From the NCBI GenBank assembly GCA_039105265.1, contig JAPFFF010000051.1, positions 434,001-498,000 on the forward strand: a stretch of 64,000 bases of DNA, read 5' to 3'. Below, piece after piece: positions 20,058 to 31,504 of this stretch. The position numbers and the translations under genes were made by a program. A model generated the notes under the pieces. That model had not been told where the DNA came from and made no database searches. It saw nothing but the letters and a program-made list of their open reading frames with translations. Within the stretch, counting starts at the first letter, position 1. Each line of letters begins with the position of its first letter. Source of the DNA: Tritrichomonas musculus. Lineage: Eukaryota > Parabasalia > Tritrichomonadida > Tritrichomonadidae.

Positions 20058-21043
20058 AAAATCAATCATAATATAATCAAGAATGAACATTTTGAAATAA
20101 TGAAAATGCTACTTGACAAAAAATTGATTGATATCAATGCTGAGTTTTATTATTTAAACAAAAAAATATCCATTCAATATATATATAATTTATTGTTTCT
20201 CGCAGCTTCTCAAAACAATTATGAAATGGTCAAATTTTTAATATCACAACCAGGTATTGATATAAATTATCAGCATACTTATTGTTATGTGCAATACTCT
20301 CAACGTGTAGTTCAGGAATATAAAAGAATTGAAGAAGATTCAAAATCTTTTTGGGAGACGAAAAATGATTCAATTAATATTGAATCTTTAAAAAGTATTC
20401 TTGATTATAATCGCCCTATCTTTTATACTCCACTCATAAAAACAGTTTTACAGTTATCAGTTGAATATAAAACTAAAAATATCGTTGAGATTTTATTAAA
20501 TCATCCTGATATCAATGTAAATTGTGAAATGATTATTCAAAGAAATATCGTATTTTTTGTTATTTCTGATTTTAATATTTTCATAGAAAGAGCGATACAA
20601 ATCACCAAAACTCCATTAATAACAGCAATTGAAAATGAAGATTTAGAAACAGTGTGTCTTTTGCTATCACATCCAAAAATAGATGTAAATTTGAAATTAA
20701 CAAGTGATATCAAATATTTATATAAATACTTCCATAGAACAAATAAAGAGAAAAATAATTTTTCGGACTTTTTGCATGAAAGAAAAACGCCATTATGTGC
20801 TGCAATCATCACAAACAATTATGAATTGGTCAAGCTTTTATTAACAAATGATGATATCGACATCAATGCTCAATCAGTTTTAATTAATAACTTCCCGCAT
20901 TATTTTTTATCATTCGATTTTGATTTTGTAGAAAGAGATCCTAAAAATATTTCAGTGAAATAACTGAAGAAGCAACAAATCCAGTTAAATTAGCTACCAA
21001 ACAAAACAATAATGATATTCTAAATCTTTTAAATAATAAATAA
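20058..21043 (+). pseudogene. Ankyrin-repeat protein, 5'-truncated and frameshifted
   Basis: Encodes several trichomonad ankyrin repeats with long inserted loops: MKMLLDKKLIDINAE, LAASQNNYEMVKFLISQPGIDIN, KTPLITAIENEDLETVCLLL, RKTPLCAAIITNNYELVKLLL. No DUF3447-type N-terminal region precedes it. The frame reaches a stop at 20963, while the expected last repeat (TNPVKLATKQNNNDILNLL) continues in another frame to 21043, indicating one frameshift near 20945-20960. Ankyrin solenoids mediate protein-protein contacts. Probably dead because it lacks its N-terminus, though a short product from the ATG at 20100 cannot be excluded. Confidence 0.7.
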
Positions 21044-21159
21044 ATCAAAATCATGATGACTCTTGATCATAAATTGAATTCAAAACATGACAAACATTTT
21101 TTTTTAAATATTCATTTCTTTATTAATATGTTAACTATTTTTAAGTTTTTTTTATTGAT

Positions 21160-21855
21160 TTTTAAAAGCGATAACAAACCCAGAAACTGAGTTATGAGGA
21201 ATGTCGAACTGATGTTCTCCATTGTCAACCAAAAAAGATTTTAAATACACTTTTGCATAAACTTTATCATTTTCTATGAAAAGTTTTTTTTTTTTGCCCA
21301 AACTTACACCAATTTCTACCTTCAAAGCATGATGGTCCTTGATTTTGATCTGGTAAAGACTTTTTTAATTCCAAAATTTGTTGTTGCATTTGTTGTATAA
21401 CAACTCTTTGTTCATTTTTATATTGATCAAATTCTTTTTTGAGATCTAAAATATATGAAAATCCGATCTTGACTATGAATCCATTTCTATCTGCCTGAGA
21501 TGAAATTGAATCATCAAGATTTGTATCGCTTAATTTTTTCCCATCAAGATAAGGAAGAACTGAAAAAATTTGTATATCATGATTTCGTTCATAATTTTAT
21601 TTGATTAAATTATTACATAAATTTTGCTGCGTTAAGTTTCTTTTTTTGTTATTCAAAATATTATGAATTGAAGTGATTGGCAGATTGAATAATTTATCTC
21701 CAACGTTTGATAGATATTCATCTAAATTTATTGAAATATACTCTTCAATTTGAGATATGTTTTCATTTGTTTTATCTTGAAGAAGTTGAATGGTATTTGA
21801 ATAATCAATTCTTTTTGATAAAAAATATTTTTCATAATTTGGAATTCTTGGCTTA
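21160..21855 (-). pseudogene. BTB/BACK-like protein relic with coiled coil
   Basis: Reading leftwards from 21855: PRIPNYEKYFLSKRIDY, then IEEYISINLDEYLSNVGDK, LFNLPITSIHNILNN, NLTQQNLCNNL, then after a stop IFSVLPYLDGKKLSD, a Gln/Lys-rich coiled coil (KKEFDQYKNEQRVVIQQ), and a C-terminal part that needs another frame (NGEHQFDIPHNSVSGFVI). The IEEYISxNLDEY ... ITSIHNILNN pattern matches the BACK-like segment of the intact BTB/F5-8C proteins at 43487 and 47159. At least one stop and one frameshift. Weaker decay may extend to about 22130. Confidence 0.5.
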
Positions 21856-22420
21856 ATAAAAAAAGTTCTGGCCGATTAGATTCAGTAATAATTGGTTCCT
21901 TCCCATCTTTTAAATAGTTTAAGAATAATAAGAAAGATTATTTGCTGACATCGGATTCAACTTTATATCTTTTTTCAGTATATAATTTCTGAAATATAAC
22001 AGGATTGATATCGTTTAATCTTGATGATTGCTGTGAAATTGGATATTCTTCCCCTGAATTTAAAATAAATGTGAGTACTGCATTGTTATGCATCAATTTA
22101 AGAAAATAAAGTGTCACTATTCAATTTTTTTTTTGTTTTTTCCATCCAAATATTTTAATAAATAAAAAATTTATTAGAGGATGATCATCCAATTTTTGAT
22201 GATAAGAATATAAAATACAGATATTGTCATCATTGAAAAAATTAATCAACTGTATTACTTTGGGAGAGTTGTTGAAAACTTTGGCATCGATGCCAATAAT
22301 TATTTTTTTTCATAAAGTTATTTTTCTTTTTTCCCAATCGCAGAAGATACAATAAAAAAGCACTTTATGAATTCAACTTTCATTTGAATCAATAAAATAA
22401 TCGAAAAAGAATCTTGTGAA

Positions 22421-22774
22421 AGTTTATTTCAATTCCCATACATGGTTCAATACTTGTAAAGGGATGTTTCACAGGAACACCAAAATTGACAAAGGTCACT
22501 ATAATTCCAAACAAACATAATTTCATGTGGTTCTTGATTATTATCTAATTGTTGGCAAACAGATGACAATGATGATTACAATATCATCCATTTTGTAAGT
22601 TGTGAATTAAAAAATATAGTAATTCCTTCATTTTTCACAAAAATCACTTCTTTGGCATTCTTTCATTCTTCAATTGAGAAAGCATGTATCATACTTGATG
22701 TTGAATACATCGGAAAGTGTTCTTTTACTTTTTAAAAAAATCTTCAAAATGTTAAATTTGCACAACAAAGTTGA
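22421..22774 (+). pseudogene. BspA-like LRR_5 relic
   Basis: Fragments in several frames align with the intact LRR protein at 55336: SIPIHGSILVKG, TKVTIIPNKHNF, then IHFVSCELKNIVIPSFF, FFHSSIEKACIIL, and VEYIGKCSFTF. The motif order equals one macro-repeat of that protein. Frameshifts and stops throughout. It ends about 80 bases before the first ATG of the PIKK gene. Confidence 0.65.
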
Positions 22775-22854
22775 TATACTTCTATATTTATAAAAATATA
22801 TTGTCAAAATATAGACAAATTTCAAAACATTCAAAAAGTTTATCAGCATCAGAA

Positions 22855-25800
22855 ATGCTTTTTTCTCTCCATATATCCGATAATTTTGAAGATATTAATG
22901 CAGAATATAAAAAATTCAAAGTAAATATATTCAGAAAATGGTGCGATTCTAGCGAACTCTCAATTCAATTTGAAGAAAATAAATTAATTAATTCAATTAA
23001 AATAATTCTAAAAGACCAAAACGAAAATCCAGATGGGAGCCCTCAATATACGAATGTAACCGATGATGATCTTGTTCGGGCTTTAATCGGTGCAAAAACG
23101 CTCTCAAAATATTCTATTTTATATCAAGACGTCTGTGTTCATTTTTTTACAGTTATTGAATCGATTTCTTTTACTTCTATCCATAAAAGACGATTTTTCT
23201 TTAAATGTGTAGCGAAAGAAATCAAAAATCGAACTCAATATATATGGGATAAATTTATTAAAAATATTAATTACAAATATTTAACGACTATCAAAGAACA
23301 GCCCGAAACAAACGAATCAATACTAAATTCCATCATCTACATCGACTTTTTACTTAAATATGCCCCAGATTTTTGTAGCTCAATTTCATCGACCATTTTT
23401 GATCGACTTTTTCAGATACTTCAGAATGATAGCATCAAATACACACCAGATATAACGTACAACATATTAAGTCTAACAAGCCAAACACTTGATACATATT
23501 TCAATTACGACGATAACAAATTCTATGCAAATTATGTAATTGAACTTTTTCAATTTTTCTTTGAAAAAGTTGATTCAATTTTTTATCCAGAAATAAATAT
23601 TAACCATGTTCTAGATATTAAATCAATGGCCAAAAAACTGTCACTTCTAGCGGTTATTTTTGAGAACTACACGAATTTGAATAACGAACAAATGAATTCA
23701 ATTTTCCAGTTTTTGAAAGGAGTTTCTGATCAAGACCCAGAAATTCAATTCCTTCTGACACGAAACCTTATTTATCAAAAATTGACCAGTGAAGAAATTG
23801 AGCTTGAAACATTCAACAGTCTTTTTTCATTGGACCAAAATTCAAGTGAAAAAGTTATCTGTGGCCAACTTCAAAACATCAAGCTTTTAATCAATAGAAC
23901 TCCAGAAATATTTGACAACATCACTCGACAACAAATAACCAAAATCATTTCGAGTTGTCTGATAAGTGATAAAAGTTTTGTTGTTAAAAGCGCGCTTGAC
24001 CTATTGAATTCATTCTGCCTTTACGTGAGCGGCAGACTAGTGAACGAAGGAGAATGTATTGAATTTGATTCAAGCCAGATAATTCGAGATCTAGACAGAC
24101 TTGATCTTCCACTTGATTACATGCATGTCATTAAGTTGATGTTAAAGAAAGAATTCATTCCAAAACTGCATCACTCACTTGTTTCTGAACCAGTGAAAAC
24201 GCTCAATTTTCTCTATGCAGCCCTCAACGACGATTCAATATCTGGCAGTTTAATTGAATTAATAAACTGTCTCTCTGACAATGATCAATTGAAAGTTCAA
24301 ATTGAGCAAGATTTGTTCAATTTGATCAGTGACGAGGACGATAAATCATTTGCTCCTTTCATCCATGCTAAGCTGTTTCCAGACCAGTTCTTCAACCACA
24401 AGAACATTGACAGGCTCTTTCATTTTCTTTTATGCAATTCTTCAGAAAAAGTGAAATTGTCAATCATTAGTTGTTTCAACAAAATAATTAATGCTGATGT
24501 TATTAATAGATATAACCTTGTTGATAAGTTTGGAAGAGGATCTTCATTGAAGTTCAATTTCATTGTTTCGGATTTTTCAAGGCATGAAATACAAACGGAG
24601 ATGATCAAATTTTTGTGTAATTTACACAAAGTTGATCAGAGATTGAACTTTATCAGTCTTTTCGAAAAATACTTAGAATTCTTTTCTCCTTTCAATGAAT
24701 CAACAACTGATGAAGGATATTTTGACAGCAGCAAATATTTGCTTTCTCTCAAAAATATATCATTTGTTTCTGATTTTCTTCCATTCATTTTTGAATCATA
24801 TCCAAATATTTATGCAAAGTATTGGCAATCGTTCTTTAGTTTCACAATGGACTTCTTAAATATGATTGTTAATGATAAAGGAAGCTATGTTAAACTTTCG
24901 AAACTATTGTCATTGACACCACCCAAAACTTACTTTCAGAGCAAGTTTTATAAGTCATCATTTTGCTCACTCATAAAGACCCTCAGAGTCATTCTTAAAA
25001 ATGATGTAGACATTGTTCGTCCCTATTTTGGTGATGTTATTGTTACGTGCACGAATAACCTAAAAAGTGGCATCGGTTATCTTGAAACAATTCATGTTTT
25101 AAGTCTCTTGAATGATACACTTGAAAAGATGAAACTTTATGAAATAAATCTGATTCTAAAAGACAAAAACATTGATAACTTATATAGCATTGTATTCAAG
25201 ACTGGTTCTCGTTTCATATCACCTGAAATTAGTCAGAATGTTTTCAGAATTCTCTGCTATTTAGGAGCACAACCATTGTATGTAAAAGAGGAATCAACAT
25301 ATGAGAATCAATTAAAAGATGACTTGCAGAGTCAACTTATGAATTTTGACAAAAACAGAACAATTGACAACATTTATTTCACTATTTGTTCGAATTCAAT
25401 CTTCAGAATTTTTGAAGATAAAAATTTAAGTCATTCACATATTTATGCCCTTGAAGCACTCATTAATATACTAATTATATCGAAGTGCGATTTAATTGAG
25501 ACTTACTTTAAGAAATGTCTTTATTACTTTAACTTGTTTTTAGATAAAAGTGGAATTTATGATAAAAATAAATTTGTTCCTTTGCTTGAATTGATGATAA
25601 AAGCTGCCAAAAATACAGTCGATAGTGTAGTTGAAACTAAGAGTTACTGTTCTTCTGTTTATGTTGATAAAGATAAATTAGAAAAAGAAAAGATCTTGTC
25701 AGTATCAACTCAAGAATGCATTTTCGGTCTTGTTCAATTGTTAGAAAAATTGTGGAATTACGGATCATATCAAACTGTGAAGTTATTAGTTGAATCATTT

Positions 25801-28800
25801 AAAACAGGGATGATTCCTTATTTAGGAATAATTATTCCACTAGTTCGAAGTATTCAAGATGAAGATGTAACTGTAGATATACTGTACACAATTTATATTA
25901 ATTGCAGCAAGAACAAATTAAATGATTTAGAAGACTCTAATGAAATGTACAATTTTGATATTGTTGACATATTGATTCAAATGGCGAATAAAGGTAACTA
26001 CAAAGCTGTTTTCAAAATAGAGGCACTTATAGCATATATAAAAGACATTGACAATTATGGGCATTCAATTGTTGATATGTGCACTTTTTGTCTCAATCGA
26101 ATCCAGAATCCCTGCTTCGAATCATCCTTGAGATCTGATGATATTGTTAATTCTTTGAACAATATAAAGCAAATGATCATAAACAAGAAACAATCTCTTG
26201 TCAATGAAAAAGATCCTATGATTGGCCAACCAAGGAATCCAAGTGAAATAAGAGATGGATATAAAATATTATTTAATAAGCATTTCGGTGATGAAAAGAG
26301 ACTCTTTGTTCAGATGTTCAACAAAGTTCTTGAAGATGAAATAAGTCCATCATATATAAATCATTGGTTAAAACGTCTTAGAAACTTCTGTATTAAGAGA
26401 TCATTGAGTCATATTATACAAAAAGTTTATCCTTTAGCAAAGTCCAATAAAATTTATTGTGATTCGATTTTTAATTGTGCATTTCATTCAATGATTTATG
26501 CTCTTAAAATAATCAAAGATTTTGATTCACCAAGATATGAACAGTATTGTGATATTTTCCCTCGAGCCATTTTAAAGATGCTTCCAAAATGTTCTTCTGA
26601 TGCACACGCAATATTGACTAACATGATTGAATTCATGGATCGTTGTGGGCTTCCTATCATCAATCCTAGTGATTTTAAATGTCCAATGACATCTGTGTTT
26701 TCTAATAAACCGTCAATATCTTTACGTTATGCTCTTGTGAACTTCGAGAAAGATATTAAAGATGCACAATATGATCTTCAGCATGCATTCCTTAATGTTG
26801 GTTGGCTTGATAATTATCAACAATTTTCTCGTATATTTAGAGTTCCAAACAGCAATAAATATCAACTTCCTATTTTCACAGGATCAAATGAAGCTAGATC
26901 ACATGTTGAAAGAGCGAATTCATACTTTAATGAATACTTCAATGAAAATAGAATCGATTACGATGTATTTTATACAAAGTTTACTAATGAAATTAACCAA
27001 TGTCATAATAAAGTTATTTCTCACATTTTTAAGACAGCAGCATTGATTCGAAAATATTGGAACAATGATCAAGAGTCATATTTAAGAGAACAAATAATGA
27101 AAGAAATTGACCTTGGATTTGAAGCGCTCAGTATCGAAGATGGTCCTCGTTTTTCACTTGGTTCTTCATCTGTTATTCAATCAATAATTTATGGACAACA
27201 GTTGATTGAATTGAAAGAAATGTTCCTTTCAGATTGTAAAGAAAATAATTATGAATTCCGATTTAAGGATTCTCTTTCTCTAGTTAGTTTTCTTCCTCCA
27301 ATATTGTTGCTGAGAATCATCACGAAAGGAAAAGAGAAAGATTCTCTTCCAGAGAAGATTAAACTTCTTTCACTCTGCAGGAAATCGAATAGATTGGATT
27401 TAATGAAGAATTATTTTGATTTCTTTAACTTCGATGAAAATCTTCCTGTTGAAATTGAATATGAAATGATGCATTATAAAATTGCTAACAACTTAATTGA
27501 AAAAGAAGAAGAATTTGATACATTATTAAATCACTTGGAAAATGCAGAAAAACATGATTCATACATTTTTAAAAAGATGATTCTGTTGACAAAATATAAC
27601 AAAGCTTTGTATTATGCTTATTCATCTAACAGTGAGGATAAATGGGTAAAAGTTATCGAAATATGCGAAAATTTGAAATATCCAAATGCAATTAATCTCT
27701 TGGGATCTGCAGCATTGAAATTGTTTGAAAAAGCAACCAAGAACAGCGAAAAAGTTAAACTATTAAACACAGCAATTCAAAATTTGGCCAAAGCAGCAGT
27801 CATGACCAATCAATCACGAATATCCAACCTCCTGTTGATCAATCATCTCTTATTTAAATACTGCAATTATGAAGACACAGACACACAAAACAACAACAAC
27901 GAAAATAACAATAACAATAACAATAGTAACAATAACAATAACAATAGTAACAATAACAATAGTAACAATAACAATAGTAACAATAACAATAGTAACAATA
28001 ACAATAGTAACAATAACAATAGTAACAATAACAATAGTAACAATAACAATAGTAACAATAACAATAGTAACAATAACAATAATAGAGTGAATAATGGTAT
28101 GCATGCCAATATAAATGAAATCAAAAGCTTTTTAACGGACGTTCCTTATCATTTCTATATTGACATTATTAGCCAGATTATTTCATACATCCCATCACTT
28201 AAGAAAGGTTCATTCAAGGACTACATGATTGAATTTTTGTACGAACTTTTTGTTCATTATCCAGAAGGAGTCATCTTTGATTACACGTACTCGATTTTCA
28301 GCGACAAGCGTAAGTTATCAGGCTCCAACAAGATCGTTAACTCACCCATTGAAGAGATTAGAGACAAGGTGAAGAATAATAAAGACCTTGATGAATACTT
28401 CAAAGAAGGAATTGAATTGACCAATCTTTTCTCTACTGTCAACAACAACTTTTTCAGCATCTCTATTTCTTTCTTGACTAAAATTGAACCAAGTCTAAAA
28501 GATAGTGTCATTGATAGATTTATTCTTGAAGAAGTTGATTCATTCTGTAAAACATTGCTTGATCCGTTTGTTGCTAACATTAAACAATTTTCAGAGCTAT
28601 GTAAGAGCATTCCTAGTCGTAAATTCAAACTTCCACATGAAAGGGAAGTCATTCTAGATTATTATCAAAATAAAGAAGAAGGAAATTTCAGAGAAATGGA
28701 AAAGAACTTCACAGATCTACAATCACAGTTACATTCATTAAGAGAAACTCTAAGTCAAGAAAGAAAAAAAATTGAAGAAAGAAATAGTAGAAATGGAAAT

Positions 28801-30234
28801 AGAACTTTGAATAATGTGCGCAATTTATCAAGAGAAATTGCTAGTTTGCACAATGAAACCATTAAAATCAAAGAATCTATTAAAAAACATATTATTGAAT
28901 TTACAAAATATATTAAAAAATATAGTGATCAATTAAAGAAGCAAATGGATAAGATAAACAAGCCATCCGAATTGTTTATTCTTGCACCTGAATTGAAACA
29001 AATGAAAGATTTGAAATTGCCGATATTTGGTAAGAATCAATTCAATGAAAAAACAGTTTTAATTCATAAATTTTTGTCAAAATTCACAAGTTTTATGTCA
29101 ATCAAGAATCCAAAGAAAATAGAGATTCAAGGTGACGATGGGCATATCTATTCATTCATTCTGAAGAATTCAGAAGATCTTCGAAGTGACCAACGAATCA
29201 TGATTTTCTTCAAATTCATGAACCAAGTCCTCAGAAATAAAATCAAAACATATTTAGTCGTTCCTCTGACATATAGATTTGGGATCATCCAATTTGTTAA
29301 GAATATGACAGAACCTATTGAATTGATAAACAGTTATAGAAAAAAGGCAGAAGTTATCGATAACAAATCACCTAAAACTTACGTTAACTGTGAAATTAAC
29401 TTTTTGTTAGAGAACGGACAAGTTGAAACTGTCAAAGGCAGAAAGAAGATTTCATATTCTAAAATGACGAGCATTCAAAAGATTGAAATGTTCAGAGGCA
29501 TAATGGAAACAACACCAAAGAGAAGCACCGATTTACGTGAGTCATTTTGGTCTTTCAACTCAACGAGTGAATCATGGTTGACGTATGTCAAAAACTACAC
29601 GATTTCATGTGCGTTGACATCAATTGTTGGCTACATCATCGGCATTGGTGATCGTCACACCAGGAACATAATGATTGGTAAAAAAGACGGTTATTTGATG
29701 CACATTGACTTTTGCGATACATTCGAAAGTAATCAAATCAGAATGAGAAACCCAGAACTTGTTCCTTTTCGTTTGACTCGAAATTTTGTTGAAGCATTTG
29801 GTCCTTGCAAGTGTGATGGAACATTTCGTATTTATTGTGAAGAAGTACTTGGAATTATTCGAAGAAATAGAGAACAAATCATGAGTATTTTGAATGTTTT
29901 TATTGCATCGCCTGTCTCATCAGATTTCGATCAGACGAAGCTTCTGGTGTCAAATGAAAGAGACATTTCAACAAATCAAAAGAACATGGAATTCAAAATG
30001 GAAAGAGTTTCTAAAAAAGTAAATGGAACAGATTACGCAATCATCCTTCCTAAGGATGATGAAATAATTAACCGTTTGTATGGATTGAGCAAATCTAATG
30101 AAAATACTAACAACACAGGAAATAGAAGTGATCAGCCTCTCTCTGTTGAAGAACACGTAAAGAGATTGATAAATGAAGCTACAGACATTTACAACTTGGC
30201 AACAGCATATTCAGGATGGGTGCCCTGGATTTAA
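22855..30234 (+). CDS. PI3K-related protein kinase (PIKK), TOR-like
   Basis: 2459 residues from the ATG at 22855; an upstream TTG at 22771 lies in the LRR relic and is not credible. Residues 1-1400 are HEAT-like helices. A FAT-like region follows, interrupted by an Asn/Ser tract (about 1679-1744). The catalytic domain starts near 2040: K2104 in FILKNSEDLRSDQR, catalytic loop GIGDRHTRNIM (D2266, H2268), HIDFCDTFE where C2287 replaces the DFG glycine, and PFRLTRNFVEA. The C-terminus is a FATC domain (LINEATDIYNLATAYSGWVPWI). HIDF-x-D-x-FE and the FATC resemble TOR most; ATR also lacks the DFG glycine. Length fits TOR (about 2500). Role by family: large Ser/Thr kinase in growth/nutrient or damage signalling. 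A recent inverted partial copy lies at 38549-42530. Confidence 0.9.
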   Translation: MLFSLHISDNFEDINAEYKKFKVNIFRKWCDSSELSIQFEENKLINSIKIILKDQNENPDGSPQYTNVTDDDLVRALIGAKTLSKYSILYQDVCVHFFTVIESISFTSIHKRRFFFKCVAKEIKNRTQYIWDKFIKNINYKYLTTIKEQPETNESILNSIIYIDFLLKYAPDFCSSISSTIFDRLFQILQNDSIKYTPDITYNILSLTSQTLDTYFNYDDNKFYANYVIELFQFFFEKVDSIFYPEININHVLDIKSMAKKLSLLAVIFENYTNLNNEQMNSIFQFLKGVSDQDPEIQFLLTRNLIYQKLTSEEIELETFNSLFSLDQNSSEKVICGQLQNIKLLINRTPEIFDNITRQQITKIISSCLISDKSFVVKSALDLLNSFCLYVSGRLVNEGECIEFDSSQIIRDLDRLDLPLDYMHVIKLMLKKEFIPKLHHSLVSEPVKTLNFLYAALNDDSISGSLIELINCLSDNDQLKVQIEQDLFNLISDEDDKSFAPFIHAKLFPDQFFNHKNIDRLFHFLLCNSSEKVKLSIISCFNKIINADVINRYNLVDKFGRGSSLKFNFIVSDFSRHEIQTEMIKFLCNLHKVDQRLNFISLFEKYLEFFSPFNESTTDEGYFDSSKYLLSLKNISFVSDFLPFIFESYPNIYAKYWQSFFSFTMDFLNMIVNDKGSYVKLSKLLSLTPPKTYFQSKFYKSSFCSLIKTLRVILKNDVDIVRPYFGDVIVTCTNNLKSGIGYLETIHVLSLLNDTLEKMKLYEINLILKDKNIDNLYSIVFKTGSRFISPEISQNVFRILCYLGAQPLYVKEESTYENQLKDDLQSQLMNFDKNRTIDNIYFTICSNSIFRIFEDKNLSHSHIYALEALINILIISKCDLIETYFKKCLYYFNLFLDKSGIYDKNKFVPLLELMIKAAKNTVDSVVETKSYCSSVYVDKDKLEKEKILSVSTQECIFGLVQLLEKLWNYGSYQTVKLLVESFKTGMIPYLGIIIPLVRSIQDEDVTVDILYTIYINCSKNKLNDLEDSNEMYNFDIVDILIQMANKGNYKAVFKIEALIAYIKDIDNYGHSIVDMCTFCLNRIQNPCFESSLRSDDIVNSLNNIKQMIINKKQSLVNEKDPMIGQPRNPSEIRDGYKILFNKHFGDEKRLFVQMFNKVLEDEISPSYINHWLKRLRNFCIKRSLSHIIQKVYPLAKSNKIYCDSIFNCAFHSMIYALKIIKDFDSPRYEQYCDIFPRAILKMLPKCSSDAHAILTNMIEFMDRCGLPIINPSDFKCPMTSVFSNKPSISLRYALVNFEKDIKDAQYDLQHAFLNVGWLDNYQQFSRIFRVPNSNKYQLPIFTGSNEARSHVERANSYFNEYFNENRIDYDVFYTKFTNEINQCHNKVISHIFKTAALIRKYWNNDQESYLREQIMKEIDLGFEALSIEDGPRFSLGSSSVIQSIIYGQQLIELKEMFLSDCKENNYEFRFKDSLSLVSFLPPILLLRIITKGKEKDSLPEKIKLLSLCRKSNRLDLMKNYFDFFNFDENLPVEIEYEMMHYKIANNLIEKEEEFDTLLNHLENAEKHDSYIFKKMILLTKYNKALYYAYSSNSEDKWVKVIEICENLKYPNAINLLGSAALKLFEKATKNSEKVKLLNTAIQNLAKAAVMTNQSRISNLLLINHLLFKYCNYEDTDTQNNNNENNNNNNNSNNNNNNSNNNNSNNNNSNNNNSNNNNSNNNNSNNNNSNNNNSNNNNSNNNNNRVNNGMHANINEIKSFLTDVPYHFYIDIISQIISYIPSLKKGSFKDYMIEFLYELFVHYPEGVIFDYTYSIFSDKRKLSGSNKIVNSPIEEIRDKVKNNKDLDEYFKEGIELTNLFSTVNNNFFSISISFLTKIEPSLKDSVIDRFILEEVDSFCKTLLDPFVANIKQFSELCKSIPSRKFKLPHEREVILDYYQNKEEGNFREMEKNFTDLQSQLHSLRETLSQERKKIEERNSRNGNRTLNNVRNLSREIASLHNETIKIKESIKKHIIEFTKYIKKYSDQLKKQMDKINKPSELFILAPELKQMKDLKLPIFGKNQFNEKTVLIHKFLSKFTSFMSIKNPKKIEIQGDDGHIYSFILKNSEDLRSDQRIMIFFKFMNQVLRNKIKTYLVVPLTYRFGIIQFVKNMTEPIELINSYRKKAEVIDNKSPKTYVNCEINFLLENGQVETVKGRKKISYSKMTSIQKIEMFRGIMETTPKRSTDLRESFWSFNSTSESWLTYVKNYTISCALTSIVGYIIGIGDRHTRNIMIGKKDGYLMHIDFCDTFESNQIRMRNPELVPFRLTRNFVEAFGPCKCDGTFRIYCEEVLGIIRRNREQIMSILNVFIASPVSSDFDQTKLLVSNERDISTNQKNMEFKMERVSKKVNGTDYAIILPKDDEIINRLYGLSKSNENTNNTGNRSDQPLSVEEHVKRLINEATDIYNLATAYSGWVPWI
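27889..28083 (+). repeat. Asn/Ser-coding microsatellite in the PIKK gene
   Basis: A run of AAC/AAT codons punctuated by AGT every fifth codon (15-bp unit AACAATAACAATAGT) encodes about 65 residues of Asn with periodic Ser. It lies in the FAT region and is presumably a disordered loop. The inverted copy at 40697-40960 has a longer, rearranged version. Confidence 0.95.
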
Positions 30235-31504
30235 AGAATCTAATCAAATAACATAAAATAATTATCATTTTAATTAATATAAATTGAAATTCAATTATGA
30301 GAAAATCTTTTTATCCTTTTCTCTGTTTAAAACATAATTAATATGAATTAAACATATATTAAATTGTTTAAACAAGATTGGAGATACTAAAAGGGAATTG
30401 AAAAAAAATTGAATGGTATCATTCAATCTCATTCAATTTTTTTTCTGTAGAATTGCATTGAAATTTTTTCTGTAGAATTGCCTAACTAAATGAGAAACTT
30501 TGAATACCGAAATTTTTTCATTAATTATTATAATATCTCCAAAAATTGCTTAGTAAAACCAAATTAATTTTCAATTATTTATGTAATATTTTATAGATTT
30601 TTATATATGATTATATGATTTCAATTATTTAAAACAATTAACCTGATATCTATATAGGTAGACTCGAACTTGATTGATGAAAAAGTCAAGTTAATTATTC
30701 TAAATCTAAAAGTGTGAGATTAAAAAATCACATCAAAAAAAGTCGTGATGAAAAAGTCATCAAAAAAGTTCGAGAATAAGATATAATCATTTTTGATTAT
30801 TTTCATCACAACGATTTTAGACTTTCGGATATTTTAGACTTTGAGAAAATAAAATCAAAAAAAACTATTCAATAACTTTTATTTTACATCTCAAAATGTG
30901 ATGCCATATTTTACCATTGAATAAGATTGCATAAACGATCTTAAATTTGATGAAAATACACCTTATAATTTAAAATTAATATTAGAAGCACTCAATGTTC
31001 ATGGTATAATTTATAGCTTTTTAAATAATAAAATTCAACATAATGCAATGTTATTATAGAATATAATACTATAATATATATAGGTTATATATATATTCAA
31101 TGACCAACTTCGAAAACCCTCTTTTTCGAAATATTCCTAACTGTTAGAATTAACTATCTTTTGAGCCATATTTTTAATATTCATTATTTGTTCATCTTCC
31201 ATTCATGAACTCGTTTGAGAACTCTGTTAAGAAACCGAATCAAATTCAATCGTTATTTTTTCAACATAATATTTCAAAATTCTTTTCATTAAACATCGAA
31301 TCGTTATTGAACACATTTTAATTTTGAAATATTTCAAAACTCTTTTCATTCTTGTTTCATTGTTTTGTTTTCAAAATTTTTTCGACATCAAAACACATTT
31401 CATTAAACATTGAATCGTTATTTAACACATTCATCAAAACGCAAACATTTCAAACACATCTCCTCATTGTCCACGCACATACGCACATACTCACATGAAC
31501 ATAC
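30235..31504. other. AT-rich intergenic region
   Basis: The first 150 bases are the PIKK 3' flank, which is repeated in inverted copies at 37306-37440 and 38383-38548. A weak open stretch (DLKFDENTPYNLKLILEAL, about 30932-30990) is unrecognised. No other gene or RNA seen. The last 100 bases before 31505 are an ORF extension of the next pseudogene with no homology. Confidence 0.6.

Noticed and set aside
22771-22854. PIKK start at the TTG at 22771
   Set aside because: TTG is not a credible initiator here and the segment overlaps the end of the LRR relic; the ATG at 22855 is preferred.
27850-28124. Poly-Leu and Ile/Val repeat ORFs antisense to or out of frame with the Asn tract (also 40659-41012)
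   Set aside because: They are shadows of the AAC/AAT repeat in the real PIKK frame, with no start context or homology.
31410-31504. N-terminal part of the open frame before the ubiquitin-like copy (from 31410)
   Set aside because: Begins with TTG and has no counterpart in the parent gene; homology starts only at about 31505.
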